From contig JADANN010000365.1 in NCBI GenBank assembly GCA_018806985.1, positions 234,001 through 298,000 of the forward strand: DNA of 64,000 nt, in the 5' to 3' direction. Position 1 is the stretch's first letter. Every line of letters begins with the position of its first letter. Under the pieces are notes generated by a model. It saw nothing but the letters and a program-made list of their open reading frames with translations. It was not told the origin of the DNA and did no database searches. Both the position numbers and the translations under genes were made by a program. This DNA is from Angiostrongylus vasorum (taxonomy: Eukaryota; Nematoda; Chromadorea; Rhabditida; Metastrongylidae). This document shows positions 20,247 to 32,684 of this stretch, piece after piece.

Positions 20247-20400
20247 GGTGGGGGAGATCGGAGTGGTTAGCAATGCAGTAAACCAGGAAGCAAGGCTCTG
20301 GTTCGATTCCCTCACCAACACTTTCTCGCAATCCTCCTAGGAACACTTTGGCTCCGCTATCCACAAGATTCCAAGGCGAATTGACTCTACCAGTATTGTA
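20247..20400 (+). repeat. tRNA-like (SINE-like) element
   Basis: The plus strand has an A-box-like GGAGTGGTTAGCAATGC and, about 45 bp later, a B-box-like GGTTCGATTCCC, the spacing expected of a tRNA-derived promoter. The segment does not fold as a full tRNA by eye, so I call it a repeat, not a tRNA gene. Confidence 0.5.
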
Positions 20401-20574
20401 CAACATTCATAAAGAAGACAAAATTTTTGAAGAATTGGCCGAAATAAAACGCGAAATGTTTGGCAAACTTCGTGGATGACAAATGCTAGGGAAACGAATA
20501 TAGTGTAAAGAAGTGCTTAGATGGGTACAGTAGAACTAACGAAGGGTCGGGTAAGCAGTAATACTAATAATAAT

Positions 20575-21444
20575 CACCTGTCACGTGTAGCCACGTTGAT
20601 CGTCGAGTGACTAGACCGGGCGCCAGTAAATCTTCCATTTTTCCCTGTCACGTGCGGGGGTAGCCTAGTGGGTTCTGATCGTTCTAGGACTTGTTGAGCA
20701 TCATATTCTTCTTCTAGGTTTTTCGTGAATAACTCTGACCATCGGGTTGATGGTCTTCCTGCGCAGTACGTGTGACATCCCGAGGAATCCAGCCACTAAC
20801 GGCTCTTGTCCATCGGTTGTCATTCATACGCATTACGTGTCCGGCCCACCTTATCTTCGATTGTTTGGCGCACAGAACGGCATCTTTGATTTTTGATCGT
20901 CGACGCAGATCGGAGCTTAGGATCTCTTCCCTTATTTGTGTGGAAAGGGATACCCCTAACATCGTCCTTTCGACTGTGCATTCAATAACGCTGAGTGATC
21001 TTTCATCTTGCTTACGCATCGACCAAGTTTCTGACGCATACATTAAGGCAGGAGGTATCGTTGGTGACGGGTACGGAGTCCGGAGTTCTTTGTTCTCTTC
21101 ACTGCATTCTCGATGCTCTTGAAAATTTTCCAAGCCGCTCGTTTGCTTCTGCTCAACTGTGAAGCTAAGTCGTTCATTATGTTGACTTCTCGACCTAGAT
21201 AGACGTAACTGGAGCATTCGGAGATATTCTTTCCTTTGAGCGTGAATGGGCATACGAAACCAATCCATTCTTCATGAACATCGTTTTTGTGAGATTTAGT
21301 CAAAGATCTATCTTTCCACAGGCTTTATCAATGTCGGCAAGCATACGTTCCGCTTGGCTAATGTTTGGTGTTATAAGGACGATGTCATCAGGAAGGGGAA
21401 GATGGTGTAATTGGCGACCATTGATTTTTAGTTATATAGTAATT
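20575..21444 (-). pseudogene. 5'-truncated non-LTR retrotransposon (reverse transcriptase C-terminal part)
   Basis: Minus-strand reading starts near 21,425 with the last catalytic block of a LINE reverse transcriptase (INGRQLHHLPLPDDIVLI; a functional copy has an F-A-D-D core, here L-P-D-D). It continues through ISQAERMLADIDKACGKI, a stop, then a frame change. The frame at 21268-20714 ends with the typical tail: ALMYASETWSMRKQDERSL, IRWAGHVMRMNDNRWTRA, then a degraded GRPPxRW block. At least one stop and two frame changes show it is dead. The insertion is bounded by TACTAATAATAAT at 20562-20574 and 21445-21457, a plausible target-site duplication, although the motif is low-complexity. Confidence 0.85.
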
Positions 21445-21459
21445 TACTAATAATAATAA

Positions 21460-22700
21460 TAATAAAATAATTAACAGTAATAACAATAGTATTAATGAAA
21501 ATTGAGGGAAACCGAAGACTTTTGAAATGTCGTACAGCCTTGCTAGCTTGTTTGTCTGATCTTTTCCTGTTAGTTGCATTGTGATACCACCAGCAACCAA
21601 AAAAATTACCCACAGCTATGTCAACGGTGCGAGTCCTGTGAAGGCATTACTAGGATTCTGTAGTCCAACTACGGCGATATAACCCGTTGAATAAGGCAAT
21701 CTTCGTTATACCTAACGCATTCCACAAAGCCTTATTTATTTGAAGTACTTTTCCAGCGTTTTTTAATGTTATTGTCGTAACATATAATTTCAATTTAAGA
21801 AAAAAATTCAAAGAAGTAGTTGCAAAGTGCTCCGTTTTTCTTTACCTGGACATCAAATTCGCACATTTTTCACGCTGTGCTTGGACAGTAAATTTTTAAT
21901 CCAAAGAATTCGTTATTCCTTTATCCATTCTGTTTACAATCATATTGCCTACAAGATTTTCGTCTCAATATTTCAGTGTCTTTCTTTCTTTTTTAGACCG
22001 TGAAACTTAGGGAATTGTTTACCAAACATTGTTCTGTTACCATATGGAACATCTAGTTAATACAATTGAAACGAGAAGACATGACTCATTCGAGACAAGT
22101 CTTTACGTGAGATAGTGAAACCATTAAATTAAATCATTTCATTTTGTTTCGATAAACTATGCGGCAGAATTCATCAAAACGGCGAAATTGGCCGCTTGAA
22201 GTGTTCCCATTTCCGAAAACACGTCAGGAAATACTACGCTGTTTAAGTCTGTTTGACTCTGTACTAACATTATTAGGGATTTCTCCCACATAGCGGCTTC
22301 TGCAGAAGAAACATGAAGAGTGAGGAGTCAGTGCCCCTAATTGTTCGTGATGATCAGCTGCAGACGACGGAAGACTTGCCATGGAAGTCTACTAGCAATT
22401 GGCTGCCGCTAACAGATATATCGGCGAAATGTTTCAAACGTCATCTCAACGACTGTCGTCTCTCTAGTTCTACAATTAAATTCCACATTGAGCATTTGAC
22501 TTTTCTATGCACATTTTAAAAACTGATTACAGCTGACATGTCTTTTTTTGTTACAGCAATCCCTTTTTTAATTTATCATTGTCAACCATCTTGGATTCAC
22601 ATGGTCGTCGAAGATAGCCTTTACAATAAATACGTAGAAGGAAGGAAAGAAGACACGTTTTCAACTAGTTCATTACTTTACCATTAACCACTATGAAAGA
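21460..22700. other. No recognised feature
   Basis: Begins with a TAA-rich microsatellite (21448-21480) beside the retrotransposon. The remainder is AT-rich with short open frames only. Confidence 0.4.
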
Positions 22701-22704
22701 TGAG

Positions 22705-22985
22705 CGTGTAATGCAGTGGTTAACGACTCCTGGAAATACATAAAAGTTCAGACGTGGTTCGATTCTGCTCCTGATCTAGCTACCGCTCCGAGGGCAGTAA
22801 ATTGGTATCAGAACTGCCTGGTAGGACAGAAACAGTGACTTCATACATTGTTCAGCCGCACCTACTCATTGCACGGCCAAAAGTGATTTCAACCTCTCAG
22901 TCACCCTGCTTGATGAAGCAGATTACACGACGCATGCCTTAAGGATTAATTAATGTCCTCCGCCTTATCCCTCACGAGATCTAAC
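22705..22985 (+). repeat. tRNA-derived SINE-like element
   Basis: The plus-strand head has GTAATGCAGTGGTTAACGAC (A-box-like) and CGTGGTTCGATTCTGC (B-box-like). The body resembles SINE A in layout, with a GGGCAGTAAATTGGTATCAG block and a tail ending CTCCGCCTTATCCCTC. It is diverged from the other copies in this window. Confidence 0.6.
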
Positions 22986-22989
22986 TGTT

Positions 22990-24111
22990 TAACTCCCTAA
23001 CCAAATCACATCATATGTTCTAATGTTTGTTTCTCATTTGGTAGAGTTTCTTTCGGACTACGCAAACAGTTTGCATCCTCAACCATAACTAGTAGATAAA
23101 CGTTTATACTTGCGACAACAAGCAACTATCGGTTTGCGCAAACTTATGTAATGCCCTTGAAGAGTGCGCCCGCAATCTCCTCAAGGTCAATCGATGTTTC
23201 ACTCACGAAAATAGACCGAATCGTCACAATGCTCGTTCTCACCTTGGTCTCTGACCGCAACGTAGAACTGGTAATTCATTAGAATTCGTTAACGATCTGC
23301 CGGCCAGAAGCAAAAGCAGTTTGAGCGTTTCAAATCAAATCACACTGGGTCAGCATGAGCCAGGTCAAATCTGATTGTTCAGATCAAATTTAAACAACAG
23401 TGTTCCCTGTCTTCCACCACACTCCCTTCTCCGCTTATTTTAGTGATCAGTTCTTTTTTTCTGCCGTTACAATCACCTACTTTAAATAAACATTCTTCTT
23501 CCACTCATCGCTGCTAAGCTGCCCCACGGACTCTCAAAACGGTTGGTCGTTTGACATGTTCGGAGATTTCTTTTATAGAAGATTTTGATCGTCGAAAACT
23601 AATAGATTAGTTTTGTTGCTCCTCTTTTATTGTCGCCTGCGTCTTAGCTTTATTTGTGCTTTTCTCATCATTAGTTCCCATAAATTCTTTGTGTCCCATA
23701 CAGTTCATTGCCATTAGTGCAGAAACTTGTGCCCTAAAATCCTACGAGTGTTTATCAAGAGACCGCACGTAATGTGTCGGACTCTTGCAAGCTGCAGAAA
23801 ATATGTTTTAGTACTCGTTAATCAGCTTTTGGAAAGGAACTAGGTGAAAGAAGTCAAGCACATGTAGCCATTTTCTTTTCTGTTTCTCTTATTTTCGGCA
23901 AACGTTGAAGTTGATGCTGCGTCGTAAATCCAACGTTCGAGGGGCTCTAATCCTAAGTTTATGAATTGCTGGATGGAACTGGCCAGCTGAAGCCGTAGGG
24001 TAGGATGGACGCGCGGACTTTCTGTAACACTATTGAAAAATCTGCAGTGAATCTAGTTCAGCAACAAATCAGTGTTCTTTAAATTCATGTAATACTGATC
24101 GTTTAAGGTAA
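22990..24111. other. No recognised feature (5' flank of dehydrogenase gene)
   Basis: No coding motif seen. The stretch presumably contains the promoter of the gene starting at 24112, but I cannot pick out a specific element. Confidence 0.35.
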
Positions 24112-27100
24112 ATGTTGGATAATATATGGTTATGTTGTTATTACGCGTTCACTTCGTATCTAGTCGTACGATTGTTGAAGTTTTTGTTCATTATTGCCAA
24201 GTGTTTTTGCGTACACATACTTACTCCCGTTTATAATCTGGATCACCTTAAGGATTCGTGGACAGGTAAAGACTGTATTTTTACTTTATCTCTCAGTTCG
24301 GTTAGGTTTTTTTGAATGAAAAGCAAAGTAAGATAGCTCTTAAGCTATGCAATACTTACAAATCCACAAAGGTCTCTGCCTTCTGCATGTTATTACGAAG
24401 TTTCATTTCGTAGTAGTGACCGGCTGCACAGATGGTATCGGCAGGGCGTACATTGAGGAGCTGGCGAAAACTCGAGGAATAAGAAGGTTCTACTTGATCG
24501 GGAGAAATCGCCAGAAACTTGAGACTGTAGTGACACAGATGGGTGAGTAGTGATTAGCGCACTATTTATAGCTCACTTATGAGTTATTTCTCATCTATTT
24601 CTAATCTATTCTCAGTGTGCTTAATTCTTACGAAGTCTCATTGATAACGGTAGGATAGACACTGATACTGAGGTGAAAATGCATTCCGTGAAATGTGATG
24701 TGGTTTGTGTGGTCTAGAGGCTTTATTGACTTGAAAGTTCAATAATTCATAGAAACATGACCTAGGTCTTATCGGTCAATTTTTATTTTTCATCAATTTG
24801 ATAGACGATAGAGAAGAATCGAAACCATTAATACGTCCATTACTCCTAGTTTGATCTATGTCCAGTTGAAGTCGTCCTCATCGTTGGGGATAAAATGAAT
24901 TTCGCAAGTTCTTTGTTTATTATTTGCTTGTTCCAACAGCTTATTAATGCGTTTGAAAGCGATGTTTAATCAAATGGCTGGAGAAATCCAAGTAACCAAA
25001 ACGGTTCGAAAGAGGAAAAAGTTCATAAACCAATTGCAGCCCCAATGCCGTTATATCAAGTCACATTTAGTCAATATCTCCGAGGTGTCGCTTTCATTAA
25101 TGTCGGAAATTTTTGTTTCATTTAATTTTTTTTGAGTTAAGTTCATTTAATTTTTTTAAGTTAAATTTTTGAAATGTTTCAATAGCTTTGCCTAAAAGAA
25201 CGCTTGGACGTCTGGCGAAGCTCAAGCTTTCCATTTTCGTTTTCCGTTACGTCCACCGTCATCTTTATGCTCATCGCCAAAAAATGCACCGATCATACGG
25301 GGATCGTTAGCAAAAAAGTGGGACAATATTCAGACAATTGTGAAAATTTTCAATGAAACGGAGGCGGCGTTGAAGGGATCCATGAATAAGCTTAGATATT
25401 AGCAGCTGAGTGGTTTACACCTGCAAAATCTTTTTTCATTGGCTATATTGAGCTGTTTGTCAGCATCGTTGATGGATTAAAACAGGTTTTATTTACGTTT
25501 AAATGTGTTAGTGGACGGGTGACAGTGTAAAATCGTGTTTGCTATCGACATAGAAAAAAATGTACATTTGTGCAGCTTTAGATGGACCTTTCCGAGTCGA
25601 AATGAATGCCAAGCTTTTCGAGTTCGCTTGAAATATAAATAACTTCATGACGACAAGGCCTCTATAGGTGTCCTAATGGGATATTGTCGGCGGTATGACC
25701 TCTATAGATGTCATTCTGTTTGTGATCGTTTATTTTGGCGCAAAGAACCCTTTTCCTACATTTCTTGCAATCAATCTCTAGCTTAGCTAACACAGTTTTT
25801 TGAGGCATCACCCTAAAAAATATCGATTTTGGGTTTAAAATATGTAAAAAGCCTTTTTGAAGTGACTTCATTGACCGGTAATTTACCTAACAATTCGCTG
25901 GTATTCAACTTTTTATCGCTATGGTAAATCATTGTTATCGGATAAGATGAGCGAGTGCTATAAATACAGAAATAGTTTAAAAAATAAGCTTGAGAACACT
26001 TCAAACCACGACAGCATTGCGTTTGTACAACAGAATATATCTCCTCAGAGAGACGAAGCAAAGTTTCTTGTATGATGTCCATATGCTCAACCCTTTATCT
26101 CTTTTAGTTTTCAAAATATTATCTCTGTTGCAGAAGAAACCATCGGTTCTGCAACACTGAAAAAAAATTAGCTTCATTGCGAATGTGTTAGCAAAAAACA
26201 GAGCTCATGTTATGGAATAAAGTCCACAACTACAATACAAATAGACAGATAGGAAATAAAGAAAAGAGAGGTTCAGCATATATGGACAGAACTACACGAG
26301 GCTGCGAACACTCGTAATGGATTAGTGAGAGGCTCAAAGCTACGCTTGAACGTTTGTCCAGGATTTTATCCGTTCACCAAGACAAGCAAGCGTTATTCTG
26401 TGGAATTGACGTCGCAAAATCTTTTAAGCCCCATAATTAGACCGAAAGTGAGCACACTGGCCGGAAATCCATAGAACGAAGACGATGGAGTGGAATCGTC
26501 GAGTGATTTGGTATCGGCGTTTTGAATAGTAACATCGCATGTGCATCTGCTGACTAGCTTAAGTTCTGAGGAAAACACCTTTACAATATTTTTTATGATA
26601 TAGAGATCTCATTATTAAATGTCACCTTGTCTTTGCTGTATTGTGTTGAATCAAAAAATAGCGTCAGGTATTGTCGTTACGAATTTACGAAAACTGTTTT
26701 GCAACTAACTTACTTTATCTCATAGTCTCATTGTCGTTGTATCTATCTGCCGCTCAGTACTTTTTCTAATACTTATACTAAAATATGTTTGCTTAACTAT
26801 TCGTGAGAGAAGTTCGTATTAAACTGGCTTAGTACAAAGCATCTCTCTTTTCCACATGGAAATGCTGATGCACGGCTATCTCAAGCCTTCAGGGAGAATC
26901 AACTCGACCAACAACCATCTATGTTGTCGAAGCAACAAAATGTCATTTCCACCATAACATTGTGAATAATGTGGAAACGCAGGCGACGGAGAACTAATAT
27001 CACAAAATTGATGATGTGCAAAAAGTGTGCAGCATATTTGTTCATCACTAGTGGGAAGGAAAGGTCCAATGTCCTTGCAAAATAATGTTCAAACACATTT

Positions 27101-30100
27101 TGCCCCAATAGGGCAGCAGAAGCCGAGAAGCCGAGCAAATTGGAATAAAATTTTACCGCTCACATATGCATAGTCCTATCCCGCATAGCTCAGAGGAAAG
27201 GAGTAGTTGTGGTGGAAGCTTCCACATGACGGAGGGAGCAGCATGTCTTTCCTGTATTGAACTGAAAGCACTCGTAAAACGTGGCGTAACGACTGACCGA
27301 CGACATGTCCAGCAGCTCGCCTTTTTGTGTCCCCCGCTGAAACGAGAAATTTCACCTTAGCCATTCCTTTTTCTCCAGCTGGTATTTTCGATTTTCTGCC
27401 ATGTTGAAATTGCGTGCTTCTTTTGTTTAACTGATCTAAAACAGTCTCGTCATTGGTTTAAAAAACAGTTAAAAGGGTTTTTTTACACACAGAGACCACT
27501 TTAAATGGATTTCCACTTGCACATGGGGGGAAGGTGAACTCAAACCGGTGTGATTTGGTTGAATTTTTTTATTATTTGCCCGTAGAGAGATTTTCCGTGT
27601 TTCTTTTTTACATTCAGTAAATAGCCCATCCAACGATGGTTGTTGTTCTGGGGAACGAAACTGAAAAACCTATTCGAAACACTTGTTGATTTGCAAAGAA
27701 AGCTGTTTTTGGGTTCGTTCGTTTTGTGAGTGAGAGACTCTTGACGATGAAGACAACCACTACCAGGAAAACTGTTGCCGTTAACGAGGGAACACAGGCA
27801 ACTCTGCTATTAAACATCGACTGGTAGGGTATCTTTTCGCTGTGGTATGACGGTAATCCACTGAAGAATTTTTGTATAGCGTAATTGTGGCATAGTTCTT
27901 GGAACCTATGACTGTAAAAGCCACAAAAAAACACGGAAATATACTTTACACATCCATCCTACAAAAAGCCTATCAAATGCTGACAGCAATGTGATTTGAT
28001 CGCGGACGAGTTTTCTTCACCGCACACAACGCTTGGATTTGCTCCAAAAGCATGGAAAGATACACAGAAAAGTAAGGAAGACAGGCAGAATGTAAGAAGC
28101 AAGTAAGGATAGTGATTACAAAAGAAGTAGCAAACCGGATTGCAGGGCGGAAACCACCATAAAAGAAAGGGTTATTCATGGCTAGGACATTGTGGCGAGT
28201 ATGATTCTCGATTTAGTTACCGCTATGCGAGGAAAAAAATGGGGAACTTGGAAAACATGTGAATTTGCACCAATGATGGCTGACAGTAAATTACTATGAC
28301 GACACAAAAAATCAAGTTCTTCATATGGCGTAGAACATATCGTTGCACAAAGAAGGGTCCTCTAAAATTCTTTATTCCTTGGCGCCTTGATTCTTCGATG
28401 GCGTATGTTCGGCAATTCCATAGCAAATACGATACGGAGATGTTATTTAAATATCTCCAATTGCCAAAAACGAAGTGTATCTGTAATGTGCTTAATTCCA
28501 CCATTTGGGATTTGCACAAGGTGCACGTGCACTGCTGTCCGCAACAACAAATCCTGTGCTAAGTTCAAGTTCAGCTCGAAGAACTTTTAGAAAGGCCTAC
28601 ACAAATCTATCCATTTATTGATGCACTCTTTACTGCTTCATTAGAAAGAATAATTGACTTTTGTAGCTCTTTTGTTCATTTCTGTATATGTATGATGGTC
28701 TTTTCGTGCCCGTTTTCGGGAAATGATCAAAACAGTCAACTAATAAGCTTCGTGAAATATAACCACAACAATGCTGAGATATGGGCAAAACTCCGAACCT
28801 AAGGTGAGCTTCGAACCTACAGTTGTCCTTTCCGTATTATAATGATTACCTCACATGTTATCCATTATTTCACCAACAGAGGTCTTTGCTTTGCCTTTCT
28901 CTCAGCTTTTTTTTAACCGTAATGGTGCTGTCAGCACAGAATGAATTAATAAGTTAAAATTATGAGCTTTGTTTCCTATCGAGGAAATATTTGCAAATCA
29001 AAACAGTGCACTTGATATTTTCGACATTCTAACCTCAGTCTGCAAGCCTAAATCAGGGATTGAATCGGTGAAGTTGTTCGATTGGAGGTTCTATTTCTGA
29101 GACATTGTCTCATTCAGTAGAAAATGTGGAGAGACGATTCCTGCTTTCTTTGATCTCCTCTGATACCTCTGTCATCTTCTTCACGATTTCAGTCGAACGA
29201 TATAACGCCATTTGCAAGACAGCCGTGTTCGACTTCGAATATGACGACTATTCTAAGCTTCCACAAGAGTTGAAGACGTTGGACGTCGGTATTCTCATCA
29301 ATTGTGCTGGCATCGCCCCGAATCAAGTTGGGAACTTTGTTGAACTGCCAGAGCAGTTAGCGTCGAAGATTTTACGTGTTAACTTAATGTCCAGTGTTAA
29401 AGTAAGCTTTTTCTAATTTCTAGGAGAGCCTAAATGTCTAAATATTCTTCTACATAGCTATTTTCTCCATGATCATTTTTTGGTTTACTTTTTCTCCGCC
29501 TTCTTTTTCACGAATTTCTCAAATTCTTTTTCTCAACACATTCTGATGGAAACATATGCAAATTTTTCTTTCAGATGATCGAATTTATTCTACCTGGTAT
29601 GATCCAACGAAACAGAGGTTGTATTGTAAATATGTCGTCAATGACGGTAAGTTTTGGTAGGAGTTAAACGAGTAGGGGATAGGAGCTCCGAGCACTTCAG
29701 CAGATATGTAAAGATTTAATATGGCCACATCTTTCAGGGCTGGCGTCCACTACCTTATCTCAGTACTTATCCAGCAAGTAAGGCGGCTATCGCTTTCTTT
29801 TCGGATTCTCTTAGTGACGAGTTCCGTCGCACTAAAGTTCGAATACAGGTGAAAAAGACAAGAGCACATTGCCTTCTAGGAAAGTTCAATATAACTTATT
29901 CCTCTCAGCTTATACTTTAAATTCATAAGGGCAAAGTAGATTCCCATGACACAGTAATGTATTCTTTCAGTGTCTTATTCCTCTACTGGTTGCAACCAAG
30001 GCCGCTTCGTACGAAACCACTGATGCGAACAACTTATTTATTATTAGTCCCGAAGACTACGCAAAGCAGGCCGTTCGTGCAATTGGACGATTTGAGATTC

Positions 30101-30205
30101 TCACTGGCTGTATCCAACATGATATTCAGGGAAGTGCCCTTCTACTATGAAACATTTTTTAACCACTGCATCTTAACGGACAAACAAGTGTGTCGAAAAT
30201 TTTAA
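24112..30205 (+). CDS. Short-chain dehydrogenase, 17-beta-HSD type 12 / 3-ketoacyl-CoA reductase-like (6 exons)
   Basis: A membrane-anchored NADP(H)-dependent oxidoreductase of the LET-767/STDH group, acting at the ER on 3-ketoacyl-CoA or steroid substrates. Exons: 24112-24265, 24414-24542, 29193-29401, 29575-29646, 29738-29848 and 29971 onward; all five junctions are in frame with GT-AG ends. Exon 1 encodes a hydrophobic N-terminal anchor. Exon 2 has the cofactor motif TGCTDGIG (T-G-x-x-x-G-x-G). Exon 3 has the N-x-A-G block as NCAG. Exon 4 ends NMSSMT with the catalytic Ser, and exon 5 carries the Y-x-x-x-K pair as YPASK. In the last exon the main frame stops at 30150 (284 residues, short for a family of about 310). 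Skipping one base in the GGG at about 30130 gives a 302-residue protein ending at 30205. Intron 2 is 4.65 kb. Family is certain; the exact ortholog is not. Confidence 0.9.
25657..26085 (-). repeat. Diverged relative of the array repeat (R1), inside dehydrogenase intron 2
   Basis: Contains two palindrome-like sites (GGCCTCTATAGGTGTC at 25657 and GACCTCTATAGATGTC at 25697). Next to them is a block whose minus-strand reading, DCKKCRKRVLCAKIN, matches DCNECRQMVLRAKIN in the units of the 53.7-62.7 kb array. Minus-strand open frames (25662-25871 and 25813-26082) look coding-like (VNEVTSKRLFTYFKPKID), but no known family is recognised. Whether this is a small transposon-borne gene or a relic is not clear. 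Confidence 0.6.
28755..28925 (+). repeat. Half copy of fold-back repeat family
   Basis: Plus-strand AACCACAACAATGCTGAGAT followed by GGGCAAAACTCCGAACC and a decayed tRNA-like part, ending near TCTCTCAGCT. Only one arm is present. It lies in intron 2 of the dehydrogenase gene. Confidence 0.6.
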
Positions 30206-30566
30206 CAGCTGCAAGATTTGATGATGCTAGCAAGTGGATCTCAGCAATCGCAGCTGGCGATAGTACATTTATTTCTCGATAGCGATGTTAGCGATGTAGC
30301 GGAAAGCTCATGATTTCAATGATTATTTCTCAATCACTCATTTTGGTGTCGGAGGTGTCACACTTCTCAAAATTGGTCTAAATGCGGCCTCGAGTTCGTT
30401 AGGGGCGGTGAAGCGCCACGGTCGTTACCTTAACATCCTGTCAGCGAATGCAGCTTCACCTTCGAGAGGAAACTGTATGTTTTACAATTTCCAACACAGA
30501 CCGCAGAGCAGACAAGACAATCACTACTTAGAGGCACGTTCTACTTCAGCACCCTTTCGTTGGAAA

Positions 30567-30833
30567 TTATTTATTTTCGCATAATCCTGCTTTTTGAAAT
30601 GTTAACACTTGGAGGGCGTTCCTAGTTTGCGTGATTAACTTCACAAAGCACCACTTTTTCTGCTTAGGCCGAATTGCCTGATCTACTTGAAACGTTTTTA
30701 GATCGCATTTGGAACACTGCTCTCTTTCTGGGTCTTCAAAATGCTCTACGTGCCGTTGGTGATTTTGGGAATACACAAGGACCGCGTAGCAGCCTTCCAG
30801 AAGAATCATCAAAAGCAAAACTAGACACGACAT
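30567..30833 (-). CDS. Possible small secreted protein, 88 residues
   Basis: ATG at 30833 opens a frame with a convincing signal peptide (MSCLVLLLMILLEGCYA), then a polar region with three Cys, two of them as CSKC. The minus strand has AATAAA overlapping the stop region. No family is recognised. The C-terminal part could be intronic read-through. Convergent with the dehydrogenase gene, 361 bp beyond its longer stop position. Confidence 0.3.
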   Translation of the reverse strand: MSCLVLLLMILLEGCYAVLVYSQNHQRHVEHFEDPEREQCSKCDLKTFQVDQAIRPKQKKWCFVKLITQTRNALQVLTFQKAGLCENK

Positions 30834-31249
30834 TCTGGGAGTGTGGTACTTAAGTGTTCAAAAGTAGCATTACTTTCATTATTACCAGTGGGTCATACAT
30901 GATTTGTTCAAATCTAACAATAAATTTTTAATGGTCCCTGCACCGAGTTGCAGGTAGTGGCACCGTGTCAACACGCATATCAAACTTTATACACCATTTT
31001 ACTATAGTTGTTTTTCGCATCCATAACACTGAGGGATTTTGAGCATCAGTGCATATGAGCCCACAAATTTCATTTCAAACTAGAAAGGAATAAACGCTAG
31101 CGTCCAAGATGCTAATTTACTTGGCTGCCGGTTTGCTGTTCTACCTAGAAATTCTCTGAGCTAGGCAATGGTTTGACGTAAACTTGCCTGTTGGATCTAG
31201 CATGAACGTGATAGCATCTAGAAACCAATAAACACCACGCAAGTGCTCA

Positions 31250-32440
31250 ACGGAGATAACAGAGTGTGGCGATCGAGCAAATGGCCACATGTGCTGGGGC
31301 AGCAGACCTAATCGTTGCACTATCGTTCAGTTCCGGACTTTATACCCCATTCCCTGTCCTCAAACACAGTCCGCATCGATTTCGTTTTCTTGACATCGTT
31401 TTGCATGAAGGTGGCCCTTTCATACGTAGTGGCGACCACGACGACCATCCTATGAGCCAGAATTATCCCGTATTTGCGTTCAGCAGGTTGACGAGGTCTC
31501 CAAATACGTTCCCCGTCTTGAAGGATTTCTGTCCGGTAAATTTTGCACATAATTAGATTCCTTTTTCTTCCTTCTGTTCCATCTGTTATCGACCGTTCTC
31601 ATTCCTTGATTAGCCATTCCTTGCAATACATACATTTAAGGTATATTCTAATAGGAAATGAAGTCGGTTATCGAAACTCCGAACTACGGTGGTGAAGGTG
31701 GTGCTGCGCATATTTCGTGTCAGTTCTGAAGCTTTTGAAGGCTTTTTTACGTATCAGAATATGTTTTAGCTGGACGGCTGAGTGTTAGATGAACTGGACG
31801 TTGACTGGAACAAATAACAAATTTTTGCGACAGTCGATGGTGGACAGGTTCTTTAAGGTCCCTATACCTATTCCCTGAAATTCTGGACGTCTCGAGGAGA
31901 TAAAGCCATTGACGGAAGTCTCGGCCTCGTCTTGGTTTCCGGAGAGAAAGTTGTCGAAACTATTGAAGAAGTGACAATCTGTTGAGAAGAGCTCTCACAA
32001 ATACGGTGGATGAGCGAGATCTCGGCCAATTTTCGCAGCGTCGGTTTTATGTCCCCTATGTTACCCTGGAAGAAGATTCATGCCTTTTTTGTTGACCAAT
32101 GCGGAGTGCACTCGTTGAAGTTTATTGTTAACGTCGTCGATTTGGTGTATGTACTTCTGCTCCGTAATCGCCTTAACTGGATGCAGGAAGATCTGAGGGA
32201 TTCAACTAGCAGGAAACCGCCGAATGGTCATCATAGTCTTCTCTTAGTGCAGTTTTGACTCTGAGAAGTGTTTTGGAGCTTAACCGCCGTTCATACACTA
32301 AGGGTATCGTCGCCTATTTTGGCTATTTTGGTAGAGAATTCATTTCTCGCAAAACGTCTCAGTACGGTGGAGAAAGAGGTTTTCGTATTAATGCAAAAGG
32401 AAAGCCGCTGATGCCTCACAAGGTGTTTAATTTCTTATTT
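31250..32440 (+). pseudogene. Unrecognised coding-like stretch with frame changes
   Basis: Several plus-strand blocks read like protein but fall in different frames: FWTSRGDKAIDGSLGLVLVS (about 31,880), ERDLGQFSQRRFYVPYVTLE (about 32,010), and YTKGIVAYFGYFGREFISRK plus YGGERGFRINAKGKPLMPHK (32,290-32,420). The pattern fits a decayed gene or transposon product, but I recognise no family. It could also be several short exons with missed introns. Confidence 0.25.
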
Positions 32441-32684
32441 TATTTTTACTTCGGGTAACATCCATTTTCGAGTTCTTATGTCAGTTCTCGAAGAGTTCTG
32501 CCTCTCTTTGCTTCCACCAAAGCTTTCTTTTCATCGTTATCAATAGCAGAAGCGCGTTCGTGACCTCATTCAAATGCAATTGTCTCAATTAAATTTTTTT
32601 AAACAAATGGTCCATTGTGCGTTCCTCAGCACTTCCTTGCTTCCATGCACCAGTAATCTCTCAAACAATTTTAACCTTTTTGTT

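Noticed and set aside
20247..20328. Functional tRNA gene
   Set aside because: A-box and B-box-like sequences are present, but I could not build a complete cloverleaf with acceptor and anticodon stems. It fits a tRNA-derived repeat.
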